DNA of 64,000 nucleotides from Bacteroidales bacterium (GTDB lineage: Bacteria; Bacteroidota; Bacteroidia; Bacteroidales; UBA932): positions 1 to 64,000 of the forward strand of contig JAFUVU010000053.1 of the NCBI GenBank assembly GCA_017477465.1. Direction: 5' to 3'. The position numbers and the translations under genes were made by a program. The notes beneath the pieces were generated by a model that did no database searches, had not been told where the DNA came from, and saw nothing but the letters and a program-made list of their open reading frames with translations. Below are positions 50,920 through 60,113 of this stretch, in pieces (within the stretch, counting starts at the first letter, position 1; every line of letters begins with the position of its first letter).

Positions 50920-51912
50920 TTATTGCTGCATCTGTCCGCCGGCGAGATCCAGGATTTCGGAGGTGATTTTCTGCTGTCGGCCCTTGTTGTATTGCAGGGT
51001 GAGCTCTTCAAGGAGATTCTCACCGTTGTCAGTAGCGGTCTGCATGGCCACGGTGCGGGCGGCATGCTCAGCAGCAGCACTGTCCAAAATCGCAGAATAA
51101 AGCTTGAGCTTCAGCGTCTTAGGCAACAGCAAAGCCAACAGCTCCTTACGAGACGGCTCAATGATAGGAGGCACATCCGTCCCGCTCCACATAACAGTAT
51201 CATCAGCACCGAGAGATACGTTCGACTCGCTCCGCTCGCTCAGTATGACAGGGTCTGAAGCCTCGCGCGTCCCTTCTGTCATTCCGAGCGAAGTCGAGGA
51301 ATCTCCCAGCAGCCACTCCACAACAGGCACTTGCTTGGCTGTTGAGCAGAAGTGATTGTAAACCAGAAGCGCTCCGGCGATACGGCCGGCCTCAAAATCG
51401 GCCGAGAGCTGCTCAACCAAAGCAGCGGCCGGAGCGTAGGAGGGATGCTCGGCCAGGTCTGTGAAATCGCTTGGAGAGAGGAAGCCGTCGCGGCGCATAG
51501 CATCGGCCATTTTCCTGCCGATTGAATACACGACATCGCCCTCTCGCCGGACAGACCGCACCTTGGCAATGGCAGCAGCATTGAACCCGCCGCAAAGGGA
51601 GGAGTTGGACGCGATGGCAACGATGGCAAGCGGCCTGGAAGATGCCCGGTCGGGGCCGGGCATGACAGTGTCATTGCCGACTTGATCGGCAATCTTAGAT
51701 GCCCGATCGGAGCCGGGCATGACGGGGGCAGTGCCGGGCGAGACCAGGGAGGCGAGAATCTCTTGCAGCTGCTGCTCGTACGGGCGCATTGACTCTATGG
51801 CCTTCTGGGCTTTGCGCAGTTTGGCCGACGACACCAGCTTCATTGCCGATGTAATCTTAAGCGTACTCCTGACAGAAGCAATACGTCCCTTTATTTCCTT
51901 CAGTGTTGGCAT
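50920..51912 (-). CDS. atpG: ATP synthase gamma subunit with two repeat-derived insertions
   Basis: Central rotor stalk of F1. From the ATG at 51912 (MPTLKEIKGRIASVRSTLKITSAMKLVSSAKLRKAQ) it has 330 residues; the family usually has 285-295. The N- and C-terminal helices, which form the coiled coil in the alpha3beta3 core, are intact, the latter ending LLEELTLQYNKGRQQKITSEILDLAGGQ. Two insertions fall in the globular part and both are element B: about residues 61-92 (VMPGSDRASKIADQVGNDTV) and about 200-240 (SSTSLGMTEGTREASDPVIL). Neither breaks the frame. Last of the eight atp genes. Confidence 0.95.
   Translation of the reverse strand: MPTLKEIKGRIASVRSTLKITSAMKLVSSAKLRKAQKAIESMRPYEQQLQEILASLVSPGTAPVMPGSDRASKIADQVGNDTVMPGPDRASSRPLAIVAIASNSSLCGGFNAAAIAKVRSVRREGDVVYSIGRKMADAMRRDGFLSPSDFTDLAEHPSYAPAAALVEQLSADFEAGRIAGALLVYNHFCSTAKQVPVVEWLLGDSSTSLGMTEGTREASDPVILSERSESNVSLGADDTVMWSGTDVPPIIEPSRKELLALLLPKTLKLKLYSAILDSAAAEHAARTVAMQTATDNGENLLEELTLQYNKGRQQKITSEILDLAGGQMQQ
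51221..51305. repeat. Element B (variant) inside atpG, distal insertion
   Basis: TTCGACTCGCTCCGCTCGCT followed by CAGTATGACA, and later CTGTCATTCCGAGCGAAG continuing TCGAGGAATC. These are halves of the CTCGGCTTCGCTCGGAATGA type repeat also seen in atpB. Translated in frame. Confidence 0.8.
51641..51723. repeat. Element B triplet inside atpG, proximal insertion
   Basis: Three palindromes in a row: GATGCCCGGTCGGGGCCGGG.. (51641-51665), a GTCATTGCCGAC-TTGATCGGCAAT unit and GATGCCCGATCGGAGCCGGG.. ending 51723. All in frame. Confidence 0.88.
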
Positions 51913-51926
51913 AACAAAAAGTGGAA

Positions 51927-52038
51927 GGAATGTCGTTGTTGAAAATCTGTGGCCACCCTCGGCCACATAAGAGGGAGGGGCCCGCCGGCTTGCCGGTGGG
52001 AGGGGTCGCGAAGCGACGATTTTCAATAACGATATTCC
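51927..52038. repeat. Element C copy 3, between atpA and atpG
   Basis: The ends GGAATGTCGTTGTTGAAAAT.. (51927-51947) and their complement (52018-52038) match at 19 of 21 positions. The interior has TGTGGCCACCCTCGGCCACA, AGGGAGGGGCCC and GGGAGGGGTCGCGAAGCGAC in common with copy 2, in the opposite orientation. It sits just upstream of the atpG start inside the atp transcript. Confidence 0.88.
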
Positions 52039-52047
52039 TGCAACGTG

Positions 52048-53631
52048 TCATTTCAAAGCTAATATCACCGACTCGGCGGTTTCTTTTAGTATCGTTTCTA
52101 TTTCCGGGGTCAACCTGCCGGCGCCAAGGGGTTCCAAGACATCGGCCTTATGGGCGGCGCGGAGACGGTCAAGGAAGGCATCCTGGAAGGCCCGCACCTC
52201 GGAAACGGGGATTTCCCGCATAAGGGCATGCGTACCGCAGTACAATATGGCCACCTGCTCCCCTACCGGCATTGGCGAATACTGCGGCTGTATGAGCAGC
52301 TGGTTGTTCTTGCGGCCTTTGTCCAGGGCCAGTTCGGTGACTTTGTCAACGTCGGAGGAGAACTTGGAGAAGGCTTCAAGCTCGGCCCATTGGGCCTGAT
52401 CGATTTTTAGCGTACCGGCCACCTTCTTCATGGATTTGACCTGTGCACTGCCGCCGACACGCGAAACGCTGATACCCACGTTCACGGCCGGCCTGACACC
52501 CTGGTTGAAAAGCGCCTGCTCAAGGTAAATCTGACCGTCGGTGATGGAAATCACGTTGGTAGGGATATAGGCCGACACATCCCCCGCCTGAGTCTCGATA
52601 ATGGGAAGGGCGGTAAGTGACCCGCCGCCGCGGACTTTATCGGCAAGGCAGGCCGGGAGGTCGTTCATGGACGCGGCAACTTCCTGCTGGTCAATGATGC
52701 GGGCGGCCCGCTCCAGAAGACGGCTGTGCAGGTAGAAAATGTCGCCCGGATAGGCTTCACGGCCGGAAGGGCGGCGCAGAATCAGCGACACTTCGCGGTA
52801 CGCGACGGCCTGCTTGGAGAGGTCGTCGTACACAACCAGCGCATGTCGGCCAGTGTCGCGGAAGTATTCGCCGATGGCAGCCCCGGCAAAAGGAGCGTAG
52901 TACTGAAGGGCGGCAGGATCGGCCGCTGTGGCAGCCACGACCACCGTATAATCCATGGCACCGTGCTCACGCAAAGTCTTGACGATGGAAGCGACGGTGG
53001 AGCCCTTCTGGCCGATAGCCACGTATATGCAGAACACCGGTTCCCCGGCCTCGTAGCACGAGCGCTGGTTGATGATGGTGTCAATCGCGATGGCGGTCTT
53101 GCCGGTCTGGCGGTCGCCGATGATAAGCTCGCGCTGTCCGCGGCCGATGGGAATCATCGCGTCAATGGCCTTGAGGCCCGTCTGAAGGGGTTCGCTCACT
53201 GGCTGACGGAAAATCACCCCGGGGGCCTTGCGCTCCAGCGGCATATCCAGTTTCTCCCCGTCCACGGGGCCCAGTCCGTCCAGCGGATTGCCCAGAGGGT
53301 CGATCACCCTGCCGAGCAAATTGTCGTTTACGCCGATGGAAGCAATCCTGCCGGTGCGACGCACTACCATGCCTTCTTTCACATGGTCGGTCGGCCCCAT
53401 CAGGACCGCACCTACATTGTCGGCCTCCAGGTTCATCACTACGGCCATTACACCATTGCCGCAGTCCAGGAGTTCGCCGGCCTCGGCATGGTCCAGGCCG
53501 TAGATGCGCACTACACCGTCACTCACCTGCAGGGCTTTACCTATCTCCTCGAAGTGGAGGTCGGTCTTCATGTCCCGAAGCTGCTCGAGCAGGATGTCGC
53601 TCACTTCACTGGGTTTAAGAGTAGTTGCCAT
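52048..53631 (-). CDS. atpA: ATP synthase alpha subunit
   Basis: Non-catalytic nucleotide-binding subunit of F1, 527 residues. P-loop [13 protein letters not shown] is at about residues 173-185, after the beta-barrel domain ([34 protein letters not shown]). The signature [17 protein letters not shown] is the ATPase alpha/beta pattern and the Arg of SVSRVG is the arginine finger. All intact. It overlaps atpH by one base (TAATG) and is separated from atpG by element C copy 3. Confidence 0.97.
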   Translation of the reverse strand: MATTLKPSEVSDILLEQLRDMKTDLHFEEIGKALQVSDGVVRIYGLDHAEAGELLDCGNGVMAVVMNLEADNVGAVLMGPTDHVKEGMVVRRTGRIASIGVNDNLLGRVIDPLGNPLDGLGPVDGEKLDMPLERKAPGVIFRQPVSEPLQTGLKAIDAMIPIGRGQRELIIGDRQTGKTAIAIDTIINQRSCYEAGEPVFCIYVAIGQKGSTVASIVKTLREHGAMDYTVVVAATAADPAALQYYAPFAGAAIGEYFRDTGRHALVVYDDLSKQAVAYREVSLILRRPSGREAYPGDIFYLHSRLLERAARIIDQQEVAASMNDLPACLADKVRGGGSLTALPIIETQAGDVSAYIPTNVISITDGQIYLEQALFNQGVRPAVNVGISVSRVGGSAQVKSMKKVAGTLKIDQAQWAELEAFSKFSSDVDKVTELALDKGRKNNQLLIQPQYSPMPVGEQVAILYCGTHALMREIPVSEVRAFQDAFLDRLRAAHKADVLEPLGAGRLTPEIETILKETAESVILALK

Positions 53632-54191
53632 TATATTATCCTTCTGTTTCGTTCAACAAATTGTTCCCGGATAAGGTCCAGCTGGCGTTTTACGCTGGCA
53701 TCCAGGAGGTAGTCGTCAATATCAAAGACGAAGCCGCCGATTATATCCGGGTCCACGTCCACTTCTATTATCACGTCGTCTCCCGTCTTTTGCTTCACAA
53801 GCGCTTTCAGGCGCTGCAGAAGACGCTCCGACGGATCCGACACAGTGGTAAGATGCGCCTTGCGGACTCCTACGCTGCGGCGGTATAGGTCCACGAAATC
53901 CCGGAGAATGTCTTCCACCATCTCCATCCTGCCGTTGCGGTTGAGCAGCGTAAGGAAACGGCTGAGTTCCTGAGACATACGGTTGCCGAGCGCGCTTTGC
54001 AGGAGCTTCTTCTTGTCAAAGGGAGAGACCACGTCGTCGGCCGCTTCTGTCATGCGTTTGAGGTCCGGAACGCTGTGAATTGCACGGAAGAGGACTTCGG
54101 CCTCGGAGCAGACTATATCTCCGTGGCCGCTTTCACGCACGTACTTAACCAGGGTGCGGGCATAACGCGATATGACTATGCTTCGGTTCAT
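53631..54191 (-). CDS. atpH: ATP synthase delta subunit
   Basis: Peripheral-stalk subunit (OSCP type) linking F1 to the b subunits. The 186-residue protein has the six-helix N-terminal domain ([35 protein letters not shown]) and the C-terminal [39 protein letters not shown], where GGFVFDIDD matches the family signature G-G-x-x-x-x-x-G-D. Overlaps atpF by 4 bases and atpA by one. Confidence 0.94.
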   Translation of the reverse strand: MNRSIVISRYARTLVKYVRESGHGDIVCSEAEVLFRAIHSVPDLKRMTEAADDVVSPFDKKKLLQSALGNRMSQELSRFLTLLNRNGRMEMVEDILRDFVDLYRRSVGVRKAHLTTVSDPSERLLQRLKALVKQKTGDDVIIEVDVDPDIIGGFVFDIDDYLLDASVKRQLDLIREQFVERNRRII

Positions 54192-54697
54192 GTGTGCTGC
54201 ATGGGCGCTTTGCCGGCCTCGTCAACGAGGGAGTCGATAAACGCGCGGCGGCTGCCTTCGTCGGAGAGCTCGTGCCTAAGGACTTTTTCGGCCACCTGGA
54301 CGCTCAGAAGGGCTACTTCCTTGCGCACATCGCGTAGGGCGCTCTCCTTCTCGGCGGCAATTTGGAGCTTGGCCTCGGCCAGAATCTTGTCGGCTTCTGC
54401 GCGCGCCTGCTCCTTTGCGTCGGCCACTATTTTGTTCTTGGTCTCGGTGGCTTCGCGGAGGATGGCGGCCTGCTCGCGACGGGCGGTCTCAAGCATCTGT
54501 GCCTGCTCCGTCTTCCACGCGGCCATGCGGGCCTCAATCTCATCGGCATCCTTTAGGGACTGCGCTATCTTGGCACTGCGACTCTCCACCATGTCCGTGA
54601 TTATCGGGAAGCCGAATTTGGCAAGGAGGAAAAACACAATGCCGAAGATGACGACCATCCAGAACAGAAGGCCGAAATCGGGCGTTACAAGGTTCAT
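54188..54697 (-). CDS. atpF: ATP synthase b subunit
   Basis: Peripheral stalk dimer subunit, 169 residues: one N-terminal membrane helix (FGLLFWMVVIFGIVFFLLAKFGFPIITDMVE) followed by a long right-handed coiled coil rich in Ala, Glu, Lys and Arg through residue ~150. This is the standard architecture. It lies 2 bases after atpE. Confidence 0.96.
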   Translation of the reverse strand: MNLVTPDFGLLFWMVVIFGIVFFLLAKFGFPIITDMVESRSAKIAQSLKDADEIEARMAAWKTEQAQMLETARREQAAILREATETKNKIVADAKEQARAEADKILAEAKLQIAAEKESALRDVRKEVALLSVQVAEKVLRHELSDEGSRRAFIDSLVDEAGKAPMQHT

Positions 54698-54699
54698 CT

Positions 54700-54960
54700 T
54701 TATTTAATTACGATGGCAAGCAGGGCGACGATGATGGCGAACAGAGCGGCACCTTCCACCATACCGGCGGCAATGATCATGGAAGTACGCAGGTTGCCGG
54801 CGCTCTCGGGCTGGCGGGCGATGGCTTCCATAGTGGATTTGCCGATTTTGCCGATACCGATAGCGGCGGCGATTGCAGCAACGGCGGCACCCAGGGCGGC
54901 ACCTGCCTTGCCGAGGGCAGCGCCCGCGGCGGCTTGGAGTAAAATTGCTGAAAGTATCAT
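54700..54960 (-). CDS. atpE: ATP synthase c subunit
   Basis: The 86-residue c-ring hairpin. Helix 1 is Gly/Ala-rich (about 12-40), the polar loop is R49-Q50-P51, and helix 2 carries the ion-binding carboxylate at E69 in AAGMVEGAALFAI. The residue after Glu is Gly rather than Ser/Thr, and helix 1 lacks the Gln seen in Na+-binding rings, so a proton-driven ring is more likely; this is an inference from known Na+ motifs. Confidence 0.96.
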   Translation of the reverse strand: MILSAILLQAAAGAALGKAGAALGAAVAAIAAAIGIGKIGKSTMEAIARQPESAGNLRTSMIIAAGMVEGAALFAIIVALLAIVIK

Positions 54961-54987
54961 AATATCAATAATTAAAAGTTAATTCTC

Positions 54988-55040
54988 AGATTGCCGATCA
55001 GGTCGGCAATGACGTCATGCCCGGCCCCGACCGGGCATCT
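54988..55040. repeat. Element B pair between atpB and atpE
   Basis: GATTGCCGATCAGGTCGGCA..ATGAC (54989-55013) followed by GTCATGCCCGGCCCCGACCG..GGCATC. The second abuts the atpB stop codon, sharing its first base. Confidence 0.85.
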
Positions 55041-56095
55041 CATTCTTCTTTTACTCTTGCCAGTCCGATGTAGATCGAACTTAGCATTGTAAATACATAG
55101 GCCTGGATAAAGGCTACCAGGCACTCCAGGGCATCCAGGAAGACCCCGAAGAGCACGCTTACTACCGTCATGCCGCCACTGAGGAGCGGACCGTATTTGG
55201 CCATGATGAAAATTATGCACACCATGGACAGAATCATGATATGGCCGGCCAGCATGTTGGCGAAAAGACGTATGGTGAGGGATACCGGTTTCATCAGGGC
55301 GCTGAACACCTCGATGACCGGCATGATAGGTTTCAGAAAGGCCGGAACGTCCGGTGCGAAAATCTCTTTGTAATAGTGTTTTGTGCCGGTAAGGTTCACC
55401 GTAAAGAAGGTGAAAAGGGCCAGCACCAGGGTAATGGCGATGTTGCCTGTGAGGTTGGCTCCGCCGGGGAAAAACGGCAGTATGCCAAGGAAGTTGTTCA
55501 GAATTATCCAAAGGAAGGCCATGCACAGATAAGGCGAATACCGCTTGTAATCCGGGCCGATATTTTCCTTGGCCATATTGTGCACCATCATCACCAGCGG
55601 CTCCATTGCGGCGGCAAGGCCGGTGGGGGCCTGTTCAAGAACGTCGTGACGCTTGTACCAGCGTGCGGTAAGAAGGACTATGACCAGCAGCAGAAGACTG
55701 CTCATCATAAGCGACAGGACGTTCTTCGTTATGGAAATGTCTATCGGCCTTTTGCCGGTGACGGCATTCACCAGTTTGCCGTTCTCGTTGAGTGTATAGC
55801 CGTTTTCGGCCGCATGGTGCAGCGTAAAAACATGCACTCCGTCCTCAATCACTATGCACGGCAGCGGTATTGCAACAGGCTTTCCTTTCCACTCAGTGAT
55901 GTGCCACTCATACTCGTCGCCGATGTGCTCGAAGATAATCTCCGCCACGTCGATAGATTCCTCGGCTTCGCTCGGAATGACGGAGGTTGTGTCATTTCGA
56001 CCGGAGACTTCACTCATGTCATTTCGACCGGAGCGAAGCGGAGCGGAGAAATCCCCCTGCAACAGCATCAACGATATTAGAACCGCAAGCATCAT
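55040..56095 (-). CDS. atpB: ATP synthase a subunit with N-terminal extension
   Basis: Fo stator channel, 351 residues. The conserved membrane part includes KENIGPDYKRYSPYLCMAFLWIILNNFLGILPF, SLTIRLFANMLAGHIMI with the essential Arg, and the last helix CLVAFIQAYVFTMLSSIYIGLARVKEE. Bacteroidetes a subunits carry a long N-terminal periplasmic part (here HIGDEYEWHITEWKGKPVAIPLPCIVI). Between the signal-like MMLAVLISLMLL and that part lie about residues 14-48, encoded by element B (FSAPLRSGRNDMSEVSGRND). The gene overlaps atpC by 4 bases. Confidence 0.94.
   Translation of the reverse strand: MMLAVLISLMLLQGDFSAPLRSGRNDMSEVSGRNDTTSVIPSEAEESIDVAEIIFEHIGDEYEWHITEWKGKPVAIPLPCIVIEDGVHVFTLHHAAENGYTLNENGKLVNAVTGKRPIDISITKNVLSLMMSSLLLLVIVLLTARWYKRHDVLEQAPTGLAAAMEPLVMMVHNMAKENIGPDYKRYSPYLCMAFLWIILNNFLGILPFFPGGANLTGNIAITLVLALFTFFTVNLTGTKHYYKEIFAPDVPAFLKPIMPVIEVFSALMKPVSLTIRLFANMLAGHIMILSMVCIIFIMAKYGPLLSGGMTVVSVLFGVFLDALECLVAFIQAYVFTMLSSIYIGLARVKEE
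55957..56054. repeat. Element B (variant) cluster inside atpB
   Basis: CTCGGCTTCGCTCGGAATGA (55961-55980), then GTCATTTCGACCGGAG twice, the second running into CGAAGCGGAGCGGAGAAATC. Translated just after the signal-like N-terminus of AtpB. Confidence 0.85.
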
Positions 56096-56336
56096 ATCTC
56101 CACGCAGGCTTTAATGACATTGTCACGCACCTGAACAAAACCTTCTCGTATCGGCACACGTTCCTCTTTGCCGGCGCTTACATAGCGGATGTCACCAGCG
56201 ACCAGCGCAGTAACAAGCGCCGCATGCCCCGGCAGCACCGTAAACGGCCCCACTATACCCGGCAGCGTCACAAGCTCTGCCGAAGCCTGCACCAACTCCC
56301 CTTCGGGACTAAGGATATGCAATTGAATGTCAGTCA

Positions 56337-56337
<1 letters not shown>
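56092..56337 (-). CDS. atpC: ATP synthase epsilon subunit
   Basis: An 81-residue protein with only the N-terminal beta-sandwich of epsilon (IQLHILSPEGELVQASAELVTLPGIVGPFTVLPGHAALVTALVAGDIRY), ending FVQVRDNVIKACVEI. The C-terminal helical hairpin that inhibits rotation in E. coli is absent, as usual in Bacteroidetes, so epsilon inhibition of ATP hydrolysis is unlikely. Overlaps atpD by one base. Confidence 0.94.
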
Positions 56338-57903
<1,566 letters not shown>

Positions 57904-57910
57904 TACTATT

Positions 57911-58003
57911 AAGAAAGCTTAAAAAAATAAGCTGCTTCATAAGCGACATTTGCCCGGAATAGGGTCACGAAGTGACTGGAGCGTTGAAGCAGCTCATTTT
58001 TTT
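57911..58003 (+). promoter_or_regulatory. Candidate transcription attenuator or riboswitch leader
   Basis: A 19-base inverted repeat with one mismatch (57921-57939 with 57985-58003) forms AGCTGCTTCA/TGAAGCAGCT followed by U7, an intrinsic terminator 14 bases before the ATG. Inside are two small hairpins, CCC-GGAATA-GGG and GTCAC-GAA-GTGAC. An alternative stem, AAGCTTA (57915-57921) with TAAGCTG (57928-57934), would compete for the terminator's 5' arm. No known class was recognised. Confidence 0.55.
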
Positions 58004-58016
58004 ACATTTACTAAAA

Positions 58017-59942
58017 ATGACAGTATTTCTTACCGGCAGTCCCACTCGTTTTGGAGAGCCTTTTTTTACGGAGGACAACGGCTTCCTGGCCGATGTCAAG
58101 GCCTCCCTGGCCGATGTCACCGGGGGCCTTCCGCCGCGAGTGCTGCTTGTAAGCGCCGCCCCGGATGACCTTGGCTTCACCGAGTCCGTGCTCAAGGGAA
58201 TGAGTGAATGTATCTGGAAATCAGGCATTGAGACGGCAGAAATCGTGATGCTGGACAGGCGGAACGCTTTCGATACGGCGGCCCTTGTGCGCCGCGCCCA
58301 GTGGATTATCCTCTGCGGCGGGCACGTTCCCACGCAGAATAAATTCCTGCATGAAATCGGCCTAAAGGAGCTGCTGCAAGGCTTCGAAGGGGTGATTATG
58401 GGCTGCAGCGCCGGGAGCATGAACTGCGCCGATAACGTCTATTCGCACCCCGAACTTCCCGGCGAAGCCAAAGACCCCGGCTACAGACGCTGGCTCAAGG
58501 GGCTGGGACTCACCGACATCCAGATTATTCCCCACTTCGGCCAGGTCAGATACGCCGTGGTTGACGGCCTGAGGCTGTTTGAAGACATTGCCTTTCCCGA
58601 CAGCATCGGCCACACTTTCTATACTTTTCCCGACGGTTGCTACATCAAAATAAAAGACGGCAAGCCTACTCTTTACGGTGACGCTTTTGCTATAAGCAGA
58701 GGAGGCATGCGCCACATATCCGAAGAAAACAAATCATTCAATTTCATGAACTTAATATTTATCTCTCCCCACTTCCCCGCCACTTACTGGCATTTCTGCG
58801 CCGGTGCTAAGGCCAATGGCATGAACGTCCTTGCCATTGCCGACACGCCCTGGGACAATCTTCCGCAGGAGCTTCGGCAGAATATCAACGATTATTATCA
58901 GGTGCGTAACCTCGAGGATTACGACGAAATGTACCGCGCCGTCGCCTGGTTCGCCCACAAATACGGAAAAATCGACTGGATAGAGTCCAACAACGAGTAC
59001 TGGCTCGAGCAGGACGCCCGCCTTAGGACCGACTTCAACGTCCCCACCGGCCTTCACTCCGACCGCATCGCCGCCGTGCGCAACAAGTCGGAGATGAAAA
59101 AGTACTACGCCTTGGGCGGCATCCCCACCGCAAGGCAGATAAAGGGGGCCGAGGGGTACGCGAAAGTATCGGCCTTTGCCCGCAAAACCGGATTTCCCCT
59201 CATTGCAAAGCCCGACAGCGGCATGGGCGCCAGCGGCACCACCAAAATCCTGGACCAGGAAGGGTTGAAGGCTTGGTTCGACGCGCATCCGCAGAATTAC
59301 GGCCTGTATGTGATTGAGGAGTTCATAACCGGCCTCCTGGTAAGCTACGACGCCATTTTCAACTCAAAAGGCGAGCCTGTTTTCGAGAACAACACCGTCT
59401 TCCCCACCCCCATCATGGACATCGTCCACGACAACCTTGACACTTGCTACTGGACCAACAAGACCGTGCCGGCGAAGCTCGCTGCCATCGGCCGGAAAAC
59501 CGTGAAAGCGTTTGGCGTGGTGAGCAGATTCGTGCACCTGGAGTTCTTCCAGCTGGACCGCGACCGGGAAGGCCTGGGCCGCAAAGGAGACTACGTGGGC
59601 CTGGAAGTGAACATGCGCCCGCCGGGAGGCTACACGCCCGACATGATGAACTTCGCCCATTCCTCCGACGTTTATCAAATATGGGCCGATATGGCCGCCT
59701 TCGACGAGGCCCGCAAACCGCAGGGCGAACAGTTCTACTGCGCATACGCCAGCCGTCGTGACGGGAAGGTCTATCGGCACAGTCATGAAGAGGTGCTGGA
59801 GCGTTACGGAAGTGCCCTGAGCCTGTGCGACCGCGTCCCCGACGCCCTGTCCGACGACCTTGGCAACACCGCCTACATCGCCCGCTTCGCTTCCCGCTCC
59901 GACATCCAACCCTTCTTCGACTTCGTCACCGCCCTCTCCTAA
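58017..59942 (+). CDS. Fusion of S51-type peptidase/amidotransferase-like domain and ATP-grasp ligase
   Basis: One 641-residue frame with two domains. Residues about 1-235 resemble peptidase S51 (peptidase E/cyanophycinase-like, class I amidotransferase fold): FLTGSPTRFGEPFF, WIILCGGHVPTQNKF and the nucleophile elbow GCSAGSMN with Ser, then IPHFGQ. Residues about 245-641 are ATP-grasp: ISPHFPATYWHFCAGAKANG (pre-ATP-grasp), FPLIAKPDSGMGASGTTKI (phosphate loop), YVIEEFITG, and the metal-binding YVGLEVNMRPPGGYTPDMMN. The start at 58017 is preferred to an earlier GTG inside the leader hairpin. A peptide- or amino acid-linking ligase paired with a matching hydrolase is a fair inference; substrate is unknown. 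Confidence 0.85.
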   Translation: MTVFLTGSPTRFGEPFFTEDNGFLADVKASLADVTGGLPPRVLLVSAAPDDLGFTESVLKGMSECIWKSGIETAEIVMLDRRNAFDTAALVRRAQWIILCGGHVPTQNKFLHEIGLKELLQGFEGVIMGCSAGSMNCADNVYSHPELPGEAKDPGYRRWLKGLGLTDIQIIPHFGQVRYAVVDGLRLFEDIAFPDSIGHTFYTFPDGCYIKIKDGKPTLYGDAFAISRGGMRHISEENKSFNFMNLIFISPHFPATYWHFCAGAKANGMNVLAIADTPWDNLPQELRQNINDYYQVRNLEDYDEMYRAVAWFAHKYGKIDWIESNNEYWLEQDARLRTDFNVPTGLHSDRIAAVRNKSEMKKYYALGGIPTARQIKGAEGYAKVSAFARKTGFPLIAKPDSGMGASGTTKILDQEGLKAWFDAHPQNYGLYVIEEFITGLLVSYDAIFNSKGEPVFENNTVFPTPIMDIVHDNLDTCYWTNKTVPAKLAAIGRKTVKAFGVVSRFVHLEFFQLDRDREGLGRKGDYVGLEVNMRPPGGYTPDMMNFAHSSDVYQIWADMAAFDEARKPQGEQFYCAYASRRDGKVYRHSHEEVLERYGSALSLCDRVPDALSDDLGNTAYIARFASRSDIQPFFDFVTALS

Positions 59943-59946
59943 AAAC

Positions 59947-60055
59947 CCAGACACGCAACTCGCTGCAGCACAGCAACTTGTGAAAATCAAGTGTGGCAAA
60001 AAGTCACACTTGATTTCAGGAAAAGGCTGAGAGTCAGGGACTTGCGTGTCGAGGT
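59947..60055. repeat. Element A copy 9
   Basis: Outer stem GACACGCAA (from 59951) pairs with TTGCGTGTC (to 60051). The inner AAATCAAGTGTG pairs with CACACTTGATTT within 59984-60017. It lies between the S51/ATP-grasp gene and convergent tsf. Confidence 0.88.
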
Positions 60056-60064
60056 GCAGGCAGC

Positions 60065-60091
60065 AAAAAACGCCGACCTTGAGGGCCGGCG
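60065..60091 (-). terminator. Rho-independent terminator of rplM-rpsI-rpsB-tsf
   Basis: CGCCGACC (60071-60078) pairs with GGCCGGCG (60084-60091) and, on the minus strand, is followed by six U residues (A-run 60065-60070). Confidence 0.8.
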
Positions 60092-60113
60092 CTTTGGTTG
60101 GAGACATTTACTC

